A DNA stretch of 64,000 bases from Acanthaster planci. Its lineage: Eukaryota > Echinodermata > Asteroidea > Valvatida > Acanthasteridae. The stretch spans positions 2,106,902 through 2,170,901 of the forward strand of contig NW_019091418.1 of NCBI RefSeq assembly GCF_001949145.1, given 5' to 3'. Under the pieces are notes generated by a model. That model was not told the DNA's origin. It was given only the letters and a program-made list of their open reading frames with translations, and searched no databases. Both the position numbers and the translations under genes were made by a program. Of this stretch, positions 24,061-35,824 are shown piece after piece. Within the stretch, counting starts at the first letter, position 1; every line of letters starts with the position of its first letter.

Positions 24061-27000
24061 ATGGCCTCCGAGCAAGTGTATAAAATCCTGTTTTTCCTCC
24101 AGTCTGCAGCCTTCACCTTATTCATCATAAGTAAGTGTTTGATTTCTAATTGTTTTGTTCCTCAAGTTGAATATTAAATCTCCAACAATAACAGACCACA
24201 AGGCTCTGTGGGGAAAAGTTGACGGTGTTGTTTGGCTATCGTGCCTAGAAAGACTCGTAGTATAAACATACCACCAAGAATTCCTGAAATTTATAAGGAG
24301 CATTTAGTACGAGCAGTAATTAACAAGAAAATAAATATCGAATGTTTTAAGGGCCAACATGCAATGTTATCTTTAAATAAAATCCACAAGGTGCACATCG
24401 TGTTTGGCCGTTTTTTGGTGCCTGGATGTTTTTATCAAATGCAGTTTCCGTATTCATGAAAAAAATCTGTGATATTATTCTGGGAGGAAACCTCTAAACT
24501 TTTAGCTCAAAGTTTGGCTGCGGTAAACAATCGACTTTTGTAAGTAAGTCAGAAGTCAATTATTGCAAGTCAAGTCACAAATCATTTGGTCCAGTCACAA
24601 GTGGAGTTACAAGTAATTTGATCACTGCCCAAGTCAAGTCAATTTGGTCCAAGCACAAGCAAGTCGGAAGACCTTTTGTCCAAGTAACAGTCAAGTTGCG
24701 CCATATTTGTGATATCAAGCCACAGCCTAGTCTTGGTTCAAAGACCTTCCATATTTATTCCACAATCCGCGACACCAACCACACAGGAAGGATTTGGATA
24801 TTTTGTTTGACCAAGGGTGGAAACAAACTTTAGTAAGAATGGTAGGATGTGCATAATTCACATCACTTTAGTGATTATCGGCGGAAGTTATGCAAATAAC
24901 CTTCCAGCTGTCAACATGCTTCACGTGCCGTTCACGAACGACGTTTTCGAACTGAAACATCTGCCAACATCATGTTCAACTATTGTTTAGAGACGCTTTG
25001 AGTTGAGCACTCACAAAAAGCTTTCTAAAGTCTGGGGCAGTAGCCTAGTCGATAACTTGAGATGAGCGCAGATAAGTGTATGACCAAAATATTTCAGCCA
25101 TTTTCAATTTTTGTCGGTATACGGAAACAATGTATGACGTCTCCGCTCGCTTTATACTGCGAATCTGGCCCATTTCCTCCTCAAACTGGAAATTGAGGGG
25201 ATGAATGCTCAACAAATATATAATTATGGGTAAATGTTATAAAAATAACCTATTAGCTTGTCTTGAAGGCATGTTACAGCCACCTAAACGCGGTTTTTGA
25301 CGCGGAAATTCCGGCCTTTGAGATCGGGACGCTATTTTTGTTTCCAATTCTAGGCTGAATGGCGTCATCAAATGAAATGAATAATTCAACATAAGGCTAA
25401 AACGAAGCTTGAAGTTGGGGGGAAAACAATGAAAAACGTAAGCACTGCCAAACAAATGTGCAAGACTAAAACACAACAGCTCAGTGATTCAGACGTGGCC
25501 TTGGGCAGACAAGACCGAAGTAAACTTGGCAAGCCGAACGAAATCATCTTACGATGATTATTTAAGAACGCAAGGCGTGAATAAGTTGATAGGCCTAGTT
25601 TCAAACTGCAATGGGTTCGACCGAATAGTTTTCTGACTTGCGTTGGTAACAAGTCATAATGCGCAAGTCCAAGTCAGGTCACGAGTCATATTTTTGCAAA
25701 TCCAAGTCAAGTCACAAGTCAACAACTGATTGTTACAAATCAAGTTACGAGGCACGAAAATAGTGACTCGAGTCCGACTTGAGTCTAAGTCAAGTGACTC
25801 GAGTCTACAGCTCTGGTAAACAGTCGTTTCTTTGGCGATTCTTTGTGTTGGCGAATTGTCTATTCTCTCCTGGACAATTGACAACTGAGGACAATATTGC
25901 TACGGTATCATTACAGAAAGACCATGATCATTTTAGGAGTATTTCCGTTCAAATTTTGAATCCAAAACTTATTTTTGAATAGCCACGATATTGGGTTGCC
26001 CATTGACTCACTTCCACGCAGTTACACATTTTTTTGTTACAAATTATCTTACTTCTTCGTTTTGCACAGTAACGGGGTTCACTCTTCAAACATTGGCTAT
26101 AGGAATAAAAATCACCTAAGCTTCGTGCATGGAATAAAAAAGATTAAACTGGATTTTCATACTGAAGCACTATCAATAAAGAAAACCACCTGTCACGTGT
26201 TCCTGTATGTATGATATCGCTGACATTTTTGCAGATTACTCCCAAGACTCCAGTCTTGTACTTAAGCCTGTGAGGAAGCTGACTGATAAGACACAATGTG
26301 GGTGTACAAATGGCACCCGAGAGATATTTCAAAACACCAGTGTTAATGCTTCAGTAGATCCATTCAGACGGGGACCCTTGTCCAATTGCAGCTTGTACGA
26401 CATCAAGAAGAGACCTGGTGTGGTCATGTTGACCACAGCAAACCTCGCCTATGTAGATGTGGTGCTGAACATGCTAGAGAGCGTCAAAAGGGTGGGCATT
26501 TGTATAAACACAACAGTCATCGCAGAGGATCCGAAGGCTTTCAACCTCTTAAGTACATATGCCAAGGGGGATCCAGCAGTTCTTGTCCAAAAGACCGACT
26601 CAGGAGAAATGGACGTCATTGAACACTCGCGTGGCCATCGCAGCCAATACTACGGAATTATGAACAAACGCCAGGCGTACTTTTTGTCTCTTCTAGAGAA
26701 AGGTTTTGAGGTTCTGTTTACCGACTCTGACACGTTTTGGTTTAGGGATCCCTTTCCACATTTCCAGGGAGACTTCGACATCTGTCTCAGAGGCCACACT
26801 CCTACCAGAATAGTAAAGAAAACAGATTTCTGCGCTGGTTTTATATACCTGAAACCAACCAAAGTGACAATCCAGTTTGTGAAGGCTTGGATCGCAATTT
26901 TGGATAACAGCAGGAAAAAGGGATCATACCCAGCTGATCAGACAGTAATGAATGGACTGTTGAAAGGTGACAAACCTGTGCACGTGAATATCAAAATGTT

Positions 27001-27190
27001 AGATGCTGACCTGTTTCCATGGGGCCCGACATTTTTCGACCCAAAATGGCAGAAGCAGAATCACTCAACTGTTGTCATGCATGCTGCTAGCATACGTGGC
27101 CATCCTGCAAAGCTGAAAAAGTTCCGGGAATTTGGGATGTGGCTTGTGAATGTCACCATCCCGCCTGTCCCAGATAAAAAACAAAACTGA
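24061..27190 (+). CDS. Nucleotide-diphospho-sugar transferase, copy B (two exons, 341 aa)
   Basis: Exon 1 (24061-24130) encodes MASEQVYKILFFLQSAAFT and a few more hydrophobic residues, a type II signal anchor, and ends at a GTAAGT donor in phase 1. Exon 2 (26235-27190) follows a TTTTTGCAG acceptor, and the join creates an Asn codon and keeps the frame. Residues after the anchor form a stem with several N-glycosylation sequons. They are followed by a catalytic domain with FTDSDTFWFRDPF, whose DSD fits the metal- and nucleotide-sugar-binding DxD of the Nucleotid_trans/GT77-type family. Related animal proteins are often named as xylosyltransferase-like, but donor and acceptor are not known here. 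The likely site is the Golgi lumen. The intron carries a roughly 1.3-kb insertion that copy C lacks. No breaks were seen, so this is probably a working gene. Confidence 0.85.
24531..25815. mobile_element. Insertion in intron of copy B with CAAGTC-rich ends
   Basis: The equivalent intron of copy C lacks about 1.3-1.4 kb present here. Both ends of the extra DNA (about 24538-24720 and 25630-25815) are packed with CAAGTC/GACTTG words, and the right end finishes TACAGCTCTG, one base different from the terminus of the hAT-like MITE at 19079. Flanking words GTAAACAA (24523-24530) and GTAAACAG (25816-25823) match in seven of eight positions, as expected for a hAT target duplication. The left terminus does not show the matching inverted repeat, so this end is decayed. 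No transposase was recognised inside. Confidence 0.6.
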
Positions 27191-27435
27191 AGCTGGATGA
27201 ACGGAGAATGGGTCTACTTCAAGAGCGGAACGGATATAGGGAAGTCCAGTTTTCTTCGTTTTGTTCATTTTGTTCTGTGAGGTTTGTGTGGACTCATGTT
27301 TCGTGGTTTTCTAGATAGATTTTTAGCTTTCATTTTCTTGTAATTGTCAACGTTACATCAGTGGACGATCGTAGAAATAATTTTTCATTACCCCTTCAGA
27401 ATTAAAACGAAATGTAACACATTTCCTTTCTCATA
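27191..27435 (+). other. 3' flank/UTR of copy B
   Basis: Resembles the sequence following copy C. An ATTAAA hexamer at 27401-27406 could serve as a weak polyadenylation signal. Confidence 0.4.
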
Positions 27436-27439
27436 CATA

Positions 27440-27860
27440 ACATTATTGGGCAATTAAATGCCCAATTTATTACCCAACGTTGGTTCAATAGTCAACATGT
27501 ACATCCATTGGGAAATTTTTGCCCAACGGTTGTTGGGCAATGTCTTTCCTAAATATTTAAAGCAAACTACCCGCTCGATACTTGGTGGTTTAAAACTGCC
27601 CAAGCCTTGGTTGAGATTATGCCCAAGAATTGGTAATTAGATGTTTCCCTTGCATTTCGTAATATGAGTTGCACAACTGTTGGCTAATTGTTCTCCTTAT
27701 AAGTTGGGCACAATTTGAAACGAGTCCTCATTAATTAATTGGGATCTAGTCATACAATAGTTGAGCAAATGTATCCAGTGTATGACCACTTGTTGGTTGA
27801 TCTCATTCAGTTTTACAATTTGTTGGGCACGAATCCCTTTGAAAAGCTGTTACTGTGCTC
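27440..27860. repeat. Repeat region rich in TTGGGC/GCCCAA palindromes
   Basis: Within about 420 bp the words TTGGGCA, GCCCAA, CCCAACGTTGG and CCAACGGTTGTTGGGC recur in both orientations. This is the pattern of a decayed palindromic MITE. Ends and target duplication are not defined. Confidence 0.45.
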
Positions 27861-28009
27861 TATCTAACCATCAAGTGAGTACATATTCATCCAATTGTTG
27901 ATTAAATAAGGGCCTCGAGAAAAAAAAAAGAAATGTTTCTCCCTCCCGTTTTCATTAACACATGCTGTATGACTGTATGTTGAAACAAAGAAAAGTAAAT
28001 GGCACATCT

Positions 28010-28960
28010 TGTGGTTTTACAAATACAACATAAAACAAAATCCAAAACAGCACCCTGTAAGACAACAATGCAGTATCTGCTATAAGTTTAAAAACATACA
28101 CAAACTTAAAATAAGAAATGCACTACATTTTCTGCTCGTCTTTAACACTGTAAAAATGATACAACAATAAAGAACCAAAACAGCATGTTTTTAATGATAA
28201 TGCAGCATCGATCTGCTACCAAAATAAGTATACACAAACTTAAATGGACAAAATGTAGTCTTCACCACAATACAGAGGCAAGTGAAGCTCCTACATTTGT
28301 ATTTTTACAATGCATGTACAGAAAACAAAAATTAATACAGCACATTATGTTTAGAATGAAGAAGCAGCACCTGCTACCAGTAATAAGAAACCCTTTAAAG
28401 TTTAAACGGGGTCCCTCCTGTGGTAGCAGGTTCTACAGCATCATTCAAAATAATCATGCTATTGTGGTTCCTTTTTGTTGTACCTGAAAACAAAAAGAAA
28501 CAACATGTGCTCTTTTTCATATTTCAATATAAAAGAAGAAAACAAAATGCCGTTTTGTTCTGCTCCTTTTCAACACCTTACGAAGATCTTAATATCTTCT
28601 TGTACACTGCAACATAGAAGGGGTACATTTTGTGTTTTCACAAATACAACAAAACAAAATCCAAAACAGCACCTTTAGAATACGAATGCAGCATATCTGC
28701 GTCTAATTTAGAAACATGCACAATTACTCCAAATATGAAATACCCTGCTTTTTCTGCTCGTCTTCAACACCATACAAACACTTCTCTTCTTGAATTAACA
28801 AAATTTACATTTTCTTCTTGCGAACTGAAACATTGATGCAGCTTCTGCTAACAGTTTAAATACCAAAAACAAACTTAAACTTGGTCTTCAACACCTTTTA
28901 AAACTTTCATTTTAAACACCTCCATTTCGTCTTGTACTTTATGTTAGAGAAGTGTACTTT
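28010..28960. repeat. Degenerate tandem array of about 150-bp units
   Basis: A unit containing CCAAAACAGCA, then an AATGCAGCAT word, a CTGCTA stretch, a run resembling AAACATACACAAACTTAAA and TTTCTGCTCGTCTT recurs at about 28010-28150, 28160-28300, 28320-28400 (shortened) and 28630-28775, with a further fragment after 28830. The units have diverged considerably. No coding potential was recognised. Confidence 0.55.
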
Positions 28961-29078
28961 GTGATTTCTGTTCTCTTGCCACATGCAGCCAACAAAATGT
29001 TGCAAGTGAAGCTTGATACTTAGGAGGAGGACACAGTAGACTTATGTAAAATCCTGAGAGCTTTTGTGTGCCTTTCTT

Positions 29079-29995
29079 TAAAGCAATATCGGAATAACAA
29101 CACTGTTCTCTGCGGAAAATTTAGTTTTGAAGTAATTACCATCAAGATATGTTCTCAACAGGCTATCATCCTGAGATGGTTTCTGATGTAGAATTGCTTT
29201 CATGACTCCTGGTTGCTCCAAGTGTTTTTTAATTGTTTTAGTGATGGGGATATACTGGAATGTGTAATTTTTCAGGGTCTGATGAACTCCTCCTGACAAA
29301 TCGTCACTTTGTGTAGAAACAACACTTTGTGTAACAAATGACGCTTTGTGTAACAACACTTTGTGTAACAAATGACACTTTGTGTAACAACACTTTGTGT
29401 AACAAATGACTGACCCAAACTTTTTTCTGAGGGCTATTGAGATAGCCTTTTTCTCTTAAGTGCTTATCCTGGTTATGCTGAGATCTAAGTTCATCAAAAT
29501 GCTTTTTGTACAAATCCAAATTCATCAAACACCTTTTCAAGGTTAGTGAAATACACTTCTCTTATCTGAACAGTTCTCTTCTTAGCTCTTCAACTTCATG
29601 TATCACTTTTTGAATGCTAGAGTATGGCATACTTGACGCTCTCATACTTGCTATGAAATGTGAAACAGTTTCGAATAACTCCTCTTCATATGCGCAATCA
29701 TCAATGCCATCGTGTGGTTCATCTGTTCGTGAAGTCATCTCATTGCCTTCGGCCTGCATTTCATTTTCTGAATCAGATGTTCTCTGAGGCATGTTATATT
29801 CACCTGTTGCAGTGTCTGTGTGTTCTTCCAATGGCGCCTATATGATGAAAGGTGTTGGAATGTTGCCAAACAACCATCTTGTCTGCATACAAGAACTGTT
29901 GAAGTACCAGAATGTACACCATGGGTGTATCTCAAATGCTTGAATAAGCCATTGACACCACCACAGATTTCATTCAAACACTTGTAGCACAGCAT
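29079..29995 (-). pseudogene. Broken C2H2 zinc-finger gene of a mobile-element-like family
   Basis: Reading the minus strand from 29995, a first frame gives two C2H2-like fingers (CYKCLNE...HLRYTH and CRQDGC...HLSSYRRH). The second finger loses its last histidine because the frame shifts near 29835; the continuation is open in the next frame (29831-29562), with acidic residues and a helical stretch ending EELRREL. After another shift, FDELRSQHNQDKHL and then TFQYIPITKTIKKHL and LRTYLDGNYFK follow to about 29080. From memory of similar proteins, this order (C2H2, acidic linker, Q-x-KYF-like and YxDGxYxK motifs) marks a widespread multicopy family in fish and invertebrates that behaves like a mobile gene. 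A tandem repeat interrupts the C-terminal part. Two or more shifts make it non-functional. Confidence 0.6.
29300..29410. repeat. Minisatellite inside the broken zinc-finger gene
   Basis: A unit of about 35 bp, made of CACTTTGTGTAACAAATGA plus ACTTTGTGTAACAA, is repeated about three times in a row. It lies within the C-terminal coding part of the minus-strand pseudogene and replaces family-typical residues with a low-complexity repeat. Confidence 0.75.
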
Positions 29996-30051
29996 TATTT
30001 ACAAGTTCCTTACAGCATGTTCCAATCTACAATAAAATAGTACAAACTCAC

Positions 30052-30157
30052 ATGTTTTCTCCATTTGTCAACAAACTTGACCCGTAAACCAATTTTGGGA
30101 GTTGCTCAATGTCTGCCTCTGTCAATAACTCAAGTGCCACCATGTCGATGTCATTAT
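30052..30157 (-). pseudogene. SAM-domain-like exon
   Basis: On the minus strand a TTTGTTTACAG acceptor precedes 30157 and a GTGAGT donor follows 30052. The 106-base exon reads as NDIDMVALELLTEADIEQL and then PKLVYG, matching the second half of a sterile alpha motif (ID-x-x-xL-x-LTExDLxxL). It lies about 60 bases upstream, in transcription order, of the broken zinc-finger gene and may belong to it, although no proper intron can be drawn between them. Confidence 0.45.
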
Positions 30158-32575
30158 CTGTAAACAAAGAGGGAAAAGAGCACAAACTTACAAATCACTG
30201 TGTAAATTACAGCATATGGATATGAATCGTGAATGTAGGCTTAAAGACAAATTGAGGCTTTTACTTATTCATTTATATTCTGCTGTTTGTTTGGACTTTA
30301 TTTTGTATAAGATGATTTAATCTGGGGAAGAGGGATTTCCAGATGTAAGAATAAATAATCCTAAAAAGAAAATAGAAATAAAAATTAGCATTACCATCTG
30401 ACCATACGTACCCACTTCCTGCGTGGAAACTGGAATAGGTGCATTATGCCAATTATATTTATTGGAATTAAAATATTTTCATTTCATTGATTAACTACAA
30501 TTGTGAGCCAGGGACACTTGGAGAATAAAGGACAACTTAACCACTGTATCATCTGAGAATCCATGGGATAGAGCAGCCCTTGTTGCATGACCAGAATGTA
30601 AAAGTGCATTATCATAACCCATCCATTGGGCAGCACATACAATTAAACCAATAGGCCTAGTACTGGCCTACTCAATTTTAAGGAAAATGGGATCAAATAC
30701 GTAAGGGCGCTCAGACTGGTTCAAGGTTGGGTTGTCAAATCATGAACTCAGTACATGTAGTTTGAGAGTAAATCAATCACACCACTGCAGCCATTCCACC
30801 CTGTCTGTGTTCAGACATCGTTTTCGCAAAAACTGTAAAAGTTAACGGTTGCTCACCACGGAGTTTAAAATTATAAGTGTGTTCACACATCATTTCAAAA
30901 TAATGTGAGTTCAACTCTGTGTTTCTCGAGATAATCTCTCGGAATCAGTGGGTAATCACATACGGATTCGAAATCACCTCTGAAAAGTCCCAATAAAAAC
31001 AAAAGTAGGGTACTTAGTATTCGAAATCACTCACAGGAATTATCTTGCATGATTTAAGGGTAATTTGGGAACAAGGTTGGCTGAAATTTTAGTCTACTGT
31101 GTTTTGTAATAACTGGGAAAATGTGTCAAGTTTAGATTATGAAACATTGGAACCAGCAGTTAGGACAAAATAGTAAAGGTGTAGAAAGGGATTAAATTGA
31201 CAGCGCCCTACAAGCTGTGCAGTAGTAAGGCCTACCTGACTGCAAATCACAAGATGAGGCGATTCAGCTCAGTTGCTTTCTTACACGAGCAAGCCCTTGC
31301 GTTTTGAACCCCCCCGCCCCCGGGAAATTATAACATGATAAGCGCACATTCGAGTAATGTGCCGGTAAGCATTACCCAGCGTACCGCAACCTTGCAGGGG
31401 GACTGGGATTTTCACCTCCTACTTGCGTATAACAGTGTAAAAAAGTCTACAAAACATTTCACGACCACGTTCTGTGAATCTCAATTATGCACATTACACT
31501 GGAAGCCTTACCAGCTAAAGAAGTTGTCAAATCAATTGAAATTTTCTCTACATACTGGTCTCAAGAAAGAGCTGTTTAAAAAAAAATCAGTTCCCAGATC
31601 CTTTAGTCTGTGTAACAACATCCTACATAAAAAAATAAGGAATAGTCTTTTGCTGATATAGCAAATCTCATTTTTCCTCCCTTTGTACACTCTAATTCAT
31701 TACGGCAACTTTATTATGAATATTTGATTCCTATACCTGAAAGCAAATCCTCATTTGGTTTGGCTTAGTCTTTTTATTTTTTATTGAAGCGATGTGGAAA
31801 TACATGTAAATGATAATTGCAATTTTTCATCATTACCCACTTGGAGGTAAAACAAAGCGCAAGATATTTCTTTCCCCAGTAGACAAACATTATTAAACTC
31901 ATGTTGTCTAAGAACATGTCACTGTGTCCGCGACGTTCCTTTGTGACATCGCTAAGGGGAGAATTCCTTTTTTAACTGGTGGTAACTTGAGGTTGACCCC
32001 TGCGGTACCTCAGGGTTTTTCGTGGTGCCGCCAGGGGTTCTTTACAACGAGCTCATTATCTTTTGGTCATGAACATCCTGCATTGTGGTCATCCAAACCT
32101 GGATGCTTCATCTGGCTACAAACGCACGCAATAGAAATGCTTCATTACGCTCTAATCTCCTGTAAAGTTAATCCGCCGTGTTCACAGCGACTTCATAGGC
32201 AAATTGCAAGGGACTTTTGGGGGAGGAACACTCACAACACTTAAAGGTCCACAGTGTAACCTGTATCACCTGGGACAGTTAATGTATATGCTGCTTTTGA
32301 AAGATTGATAATTATTGAGAGACTGACTTTTAATACTAACTATTACTTCCTTTTCTTTCCTTACCCATGCACGCGAATCGATATAACTGCGTGTAGGCCT
32401 GTATGTCCTTGCCGTTTGGTACAGTGAATGCAGATCAACTTGGTCCACAGACCAAAGCATGCAGAGCCATTAAGTACCCTAATTTTTCGGAATGTAAGCT
32501 GCAGCTTATACGTTGATTTTCACGCTGAAAGACGTCCCTGCCGCTCTTATACGGCAACATTTGAAGAATGAAATT
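30158..32575. other. Intergenic DNA with relics
   Basis: No intact gene. The plus-strand frame 31335-31661 contains GDWDFHLLLAYNSVKKSTKH, resembling the C-terminal part of an LTR-element integrase (WD-x-x-L...AYN...ST), but there is no further support. From about 31790 to 31980 the sequence resembles the 3' flank of transferase copy A (shared AAGATATTTC- and CCTTTGTGACATCGC-like words), a relic of another duplication. Confidence 0.45.
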
Positions 32576-33082
32576 TAAACGAGTAGTATAATGTATGAGA
32601 GTACTGGAGACAATTGAAAATAGTCCTTTACCTACACAACCCCCCGGGTACCTACCCGACCCTTTTTAAAAACTCTCAAAAGACCCACACCCCAAATTCC
32701 TTTTCTGTTCTATTCCCTTCCAACCACTCTCTACACTACACTCTGGTTGCTGTAGCCTTTCTCCTCGATCGTTTGCTGCAACCATCCACAAATTTGGCAA
32801 GACATCTATATAATTTCACTTCTTCTTTGGTGGAGATGTATTGCAGCCTCTGTTCCCATTAAGGAACAGGGCTTTCTTCCTAGACACCAAAAAACCAAAA
32901 CCATATATACATGTATCTGTTGGTAGGTGTACATGCGTCTAGATCCAAGACACTTCTTTCTATACAAATATACAAAGACGTGTCTTCGTTTTGTTTGACC
33001 CAATCGCTGTGCTCCCTCGCTCGGTGCAGTGCTGTTCTATATCTGATATACCTCACCACAGAAGGTATTTGTTGTACAAAAT

Positions 33083-33150
33083 CCCTCGAGTTAGACAAAA
33101 TCTCTCAAGTTGTTCAAAATCTCTCGAGTTGGACAAAATCTCTCGAATTC
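33083..33150. repeat. Subterminal CTCGAGTTGGACAAAAT repeats, left arm
   Basis: About four units of roughly 17-18 bp occur here. About six related units occur in inverted orientation at 35100-35240 in the right arm. Such arrays inside both arms could be protein-binding sites. The differing copy number shows the arms diverged after insertion. Confidence 0.7.
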
Positions 33151-34654
33151 TTTGTACCAAGACCAAACCTACACGAGTCCAGCATGTGCAGCGCAGCTGT
33201 CTTTTTGGTATAGCTATAGCACCTCTCGTTGCACTTCTACGTCTATAGAAAAGGACTTGTTTCACTCCAAAAGAAATCCAATATAATTGAAATAGTATCT
33301 ACTTCTATAAACAAATAGATATCATTTGAAAGAAAACACAGTGCAATCCAAGATAGAAAGCAAAGACCAGAGCCAAGACTCTACCAATATTATAGCACTG
33401 CCAAATAGTACCCACAAGCTCTACAATTCTACCTGAGACCGAGTCTGACCCACAATTTAGACAAATTGCACCAGAGACAGAGTCTGACCCATAATTTAGA
33501 CAAATTGCAGCTACCAAACAAGTAACGCTCGCCAGATATGCTTGGACAAACTCAGGATTACATCCAAGAAACATGTAGCTTCTTGCCTATTGTCAAATAC
33601 ATACCAGAGCAATCTCCTCGTTGACGTCTGTAGAATAGATTTCATCGCAAACTCAAGAGATAATTCTAGAACCTGTGCGAGAAGCCGTTCTTGGTGTGAA
33701 AGGCAAGCTTCACTTGCTACAAAACGATCAGGCAAACGATCTCGCTAGCTTTTGCCAACACTTTGATCATTTTTGTCCCACTGAGACCGTTTAATGACCC
33801 ACGCCTCTAGCAAGAAATGCAAAAACGATCCTCGATTCCCCAAACTACGAATCGTTGGTGGCAGCTTGGCGTTTTAATCAAAACCCCCCACCGAGCAAGA
33901 GATTGCATGAGCCAAAAAGATACAAAACAAGCGAGACATATACTACTAGAACCGATGCCCGCGGTTCTCACAATCGCTTTCCAGCGTTTGCGTTCCAGCG
34001 AACACAACCGGGTTTGCAGTACGTGTAACATTGTATTGTATACCGGTAATGTACTCTCCGAGAGTGACGTGTACAAAGTTTTACCCAATCATCGTTTATC
34101 CCGCGTAGGCGCGTCACAAGCAATCAGAGTTCTGGATGTCGAGAAAATAGTTCCACATCGTCCAGTATTTTCAAAGGGGGTTGAGTTATATAATTTCAGT
34201 ATTGCCCGGGTCATGGTTATCGGTGTAAAACGCGCCTTGAGGTTTTCGTAGAGGAATAAGGAAAAAAATGAGGGTGGCAGTCGAGATCGACAGGAAAGAA
34301 GCTACGGGAAAGAGTCGAGCAAAGCGAGTGTAAAAAAGACCGACTAGAGTACTGCACCGAACAAATCGTGCTAGAGTTTCGATCTCGACGTTCCACAACC
34401 GAAATGGAGAAGAAATCTTCTATTATTCAATTGTGTTGCATTCGGTAGACATTCCACCGATCTCGTTCCACATCCCCCAAAACTAAAAGACGGAGCAGGT
34501 CGAATGGAGCAGCAACAAAAAGATCCAACACGTTCCAGAAGCCAAGTATACCCGTATGCGATACTTTGTTAAAAGATTCGAGGACGCAACCGAACTCAAC
34601 TCGAACTTCAAACCGCGGACAAAAGAAACAAGTTTTATTTGATGGGGATTTGCT

Positions 34655-34825
34655 ATACTTTGGGATTTATATGTACACTTTGTGATGTGCGCCAAACTCT
34701 GGGATTTGCACTAAACTTTGTGATTTTTTCTATACTTTGGGATTTGTACGAAACTTTGGGATTTGTACGAAACTTTGGGATTTTGCTATACTTTGTGATT
34801 TGTATGTATACTTTGTGATTTGTGG
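34655..34825. repeat. Tandem ACTTTG(T/G)GATTT repeat
   Basis: The core CTTTGGGATTTGTACGAAA and its CTTTGTGATTTGTATGTATA variant recur about eight times inside the core of the long-TIR element. Confidence 0.7.
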
Positions 34826-35824
34826 TAGACTCAAATTACTTGGCGGTGCTAGAATAGTAGTAAAGTCTTGGCTGTGGTCTTTGCTTTCTATTTTAGATTG
34901 CGTTGTGTTTTCTTTCTTATGATATCTTTTTGTTTATAGATTGAAGTAGATACTATTTCAATTATATTGGTGGAATTCTTTTGGAGTGAAACAAAACCTT
35001 TTTATAGTCAAAGAGGTGCAACGGGAGATGCTATATAGCTAAACCAACAAGACCGCTGCGCTGCACATGTTGGACTCGTGTAGGTTTGGTCTTGGTACAA
35101 ACACCCCGAGAGCTTTTGAACAACTTCAGAAATTTTGAACAACTCGATAGACTTTTACAACTCGAAAGATTTTGTCCAACTCGAGAGATTTTGTCCAACT
35201 CGAGGGATTTTTTCCAACTCGAGAGATTTTGTACAACAAATACCTTCTGTGGCGAGGTATATCGCACCGAGCTAGGAAGCAGAGCGATTTGGTCACACAA
35301 AACAAAGACAATTCTTTGTATATTTTTATAGAAAGAAGTGTCTTGGATCTACACGCATGTAAACCTACCAACAGATATAAATGGTTTGGTTTTTTTGTTG
35401 TCTAGGCAAAAAAAACCTTGTTTCACATTGAGAACAGAGGTTGCAATACATCTCCACCAAAGAAGAAGTGAAATTATACAGATGTCTTGCAAAAATTTGT
35501 GGATGGTTGTAGCAAACGATCGAGAAGAAAGAGGCTGCAGCAACCAAAGTGTAGTGTGGAGAGTGGTTGGAAGGGAAAAGAAAAAAAAAGAACTTGGGGT
35601 GTGGGGTCTTTTGAGTGGGTTTACAAAGTCAACAGAAGGCAGCTTCCCACTCTCAAACCGTCAGAGTCCTAAGATAAAACCGCTGAAAGAGATTAAAAGT
35701 GCCAAACGGGTTTTTACACTTGTTTAGAGTTTTTAAAAATGGTTAGGTAGGGGTCGGGGGGTTGGGTGGATATAGGACTATTTTCAATAGTCTCCAGTAC
35801 TCTCATACGTTATACTAATAAACG

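Larger units (their letters stand above)
32584..35817. mobile_element. 3.2-kb element with terminal inverted repeats of 0.8-1.0 kb
   Basis: The left arm (32584 to about 33410) is found in reverse complement at about 34835-35817. Both begin TAGTATAA, then GTATGAGAGTACTGGAGAC, and share long stretches, including several near-identical CTCGAGTTGGACAAAAT-like units and the word CAAGACCAAACCTACACGAG. The right arm holds about 100 extra bases near 35600-35720. The interior (33411-34834) contains direct repeats but no recognised transposase. The 144-codon frame at 33817-34251 has no known motif. TAAACG at 32576-32581 and 35819-35824 is a possible but offset target duplication. It could be a non-autonomous foldback or long-TIR transposon. 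Confidence 0.75.

Noticed and set aside
27440-29410. CRISPR-like spaced repeats
   Set aside because: The repeats are diverged, directly adjacent or palindromic without uniform spacers, and the DNA is clearly eukaryotic.
33817-34251. 144-codon frame in the core of the long-TIR element
   Set aside because: No recognisable transposase or other motif, and an overlapping frame runs on the other strand; not called as a gene.
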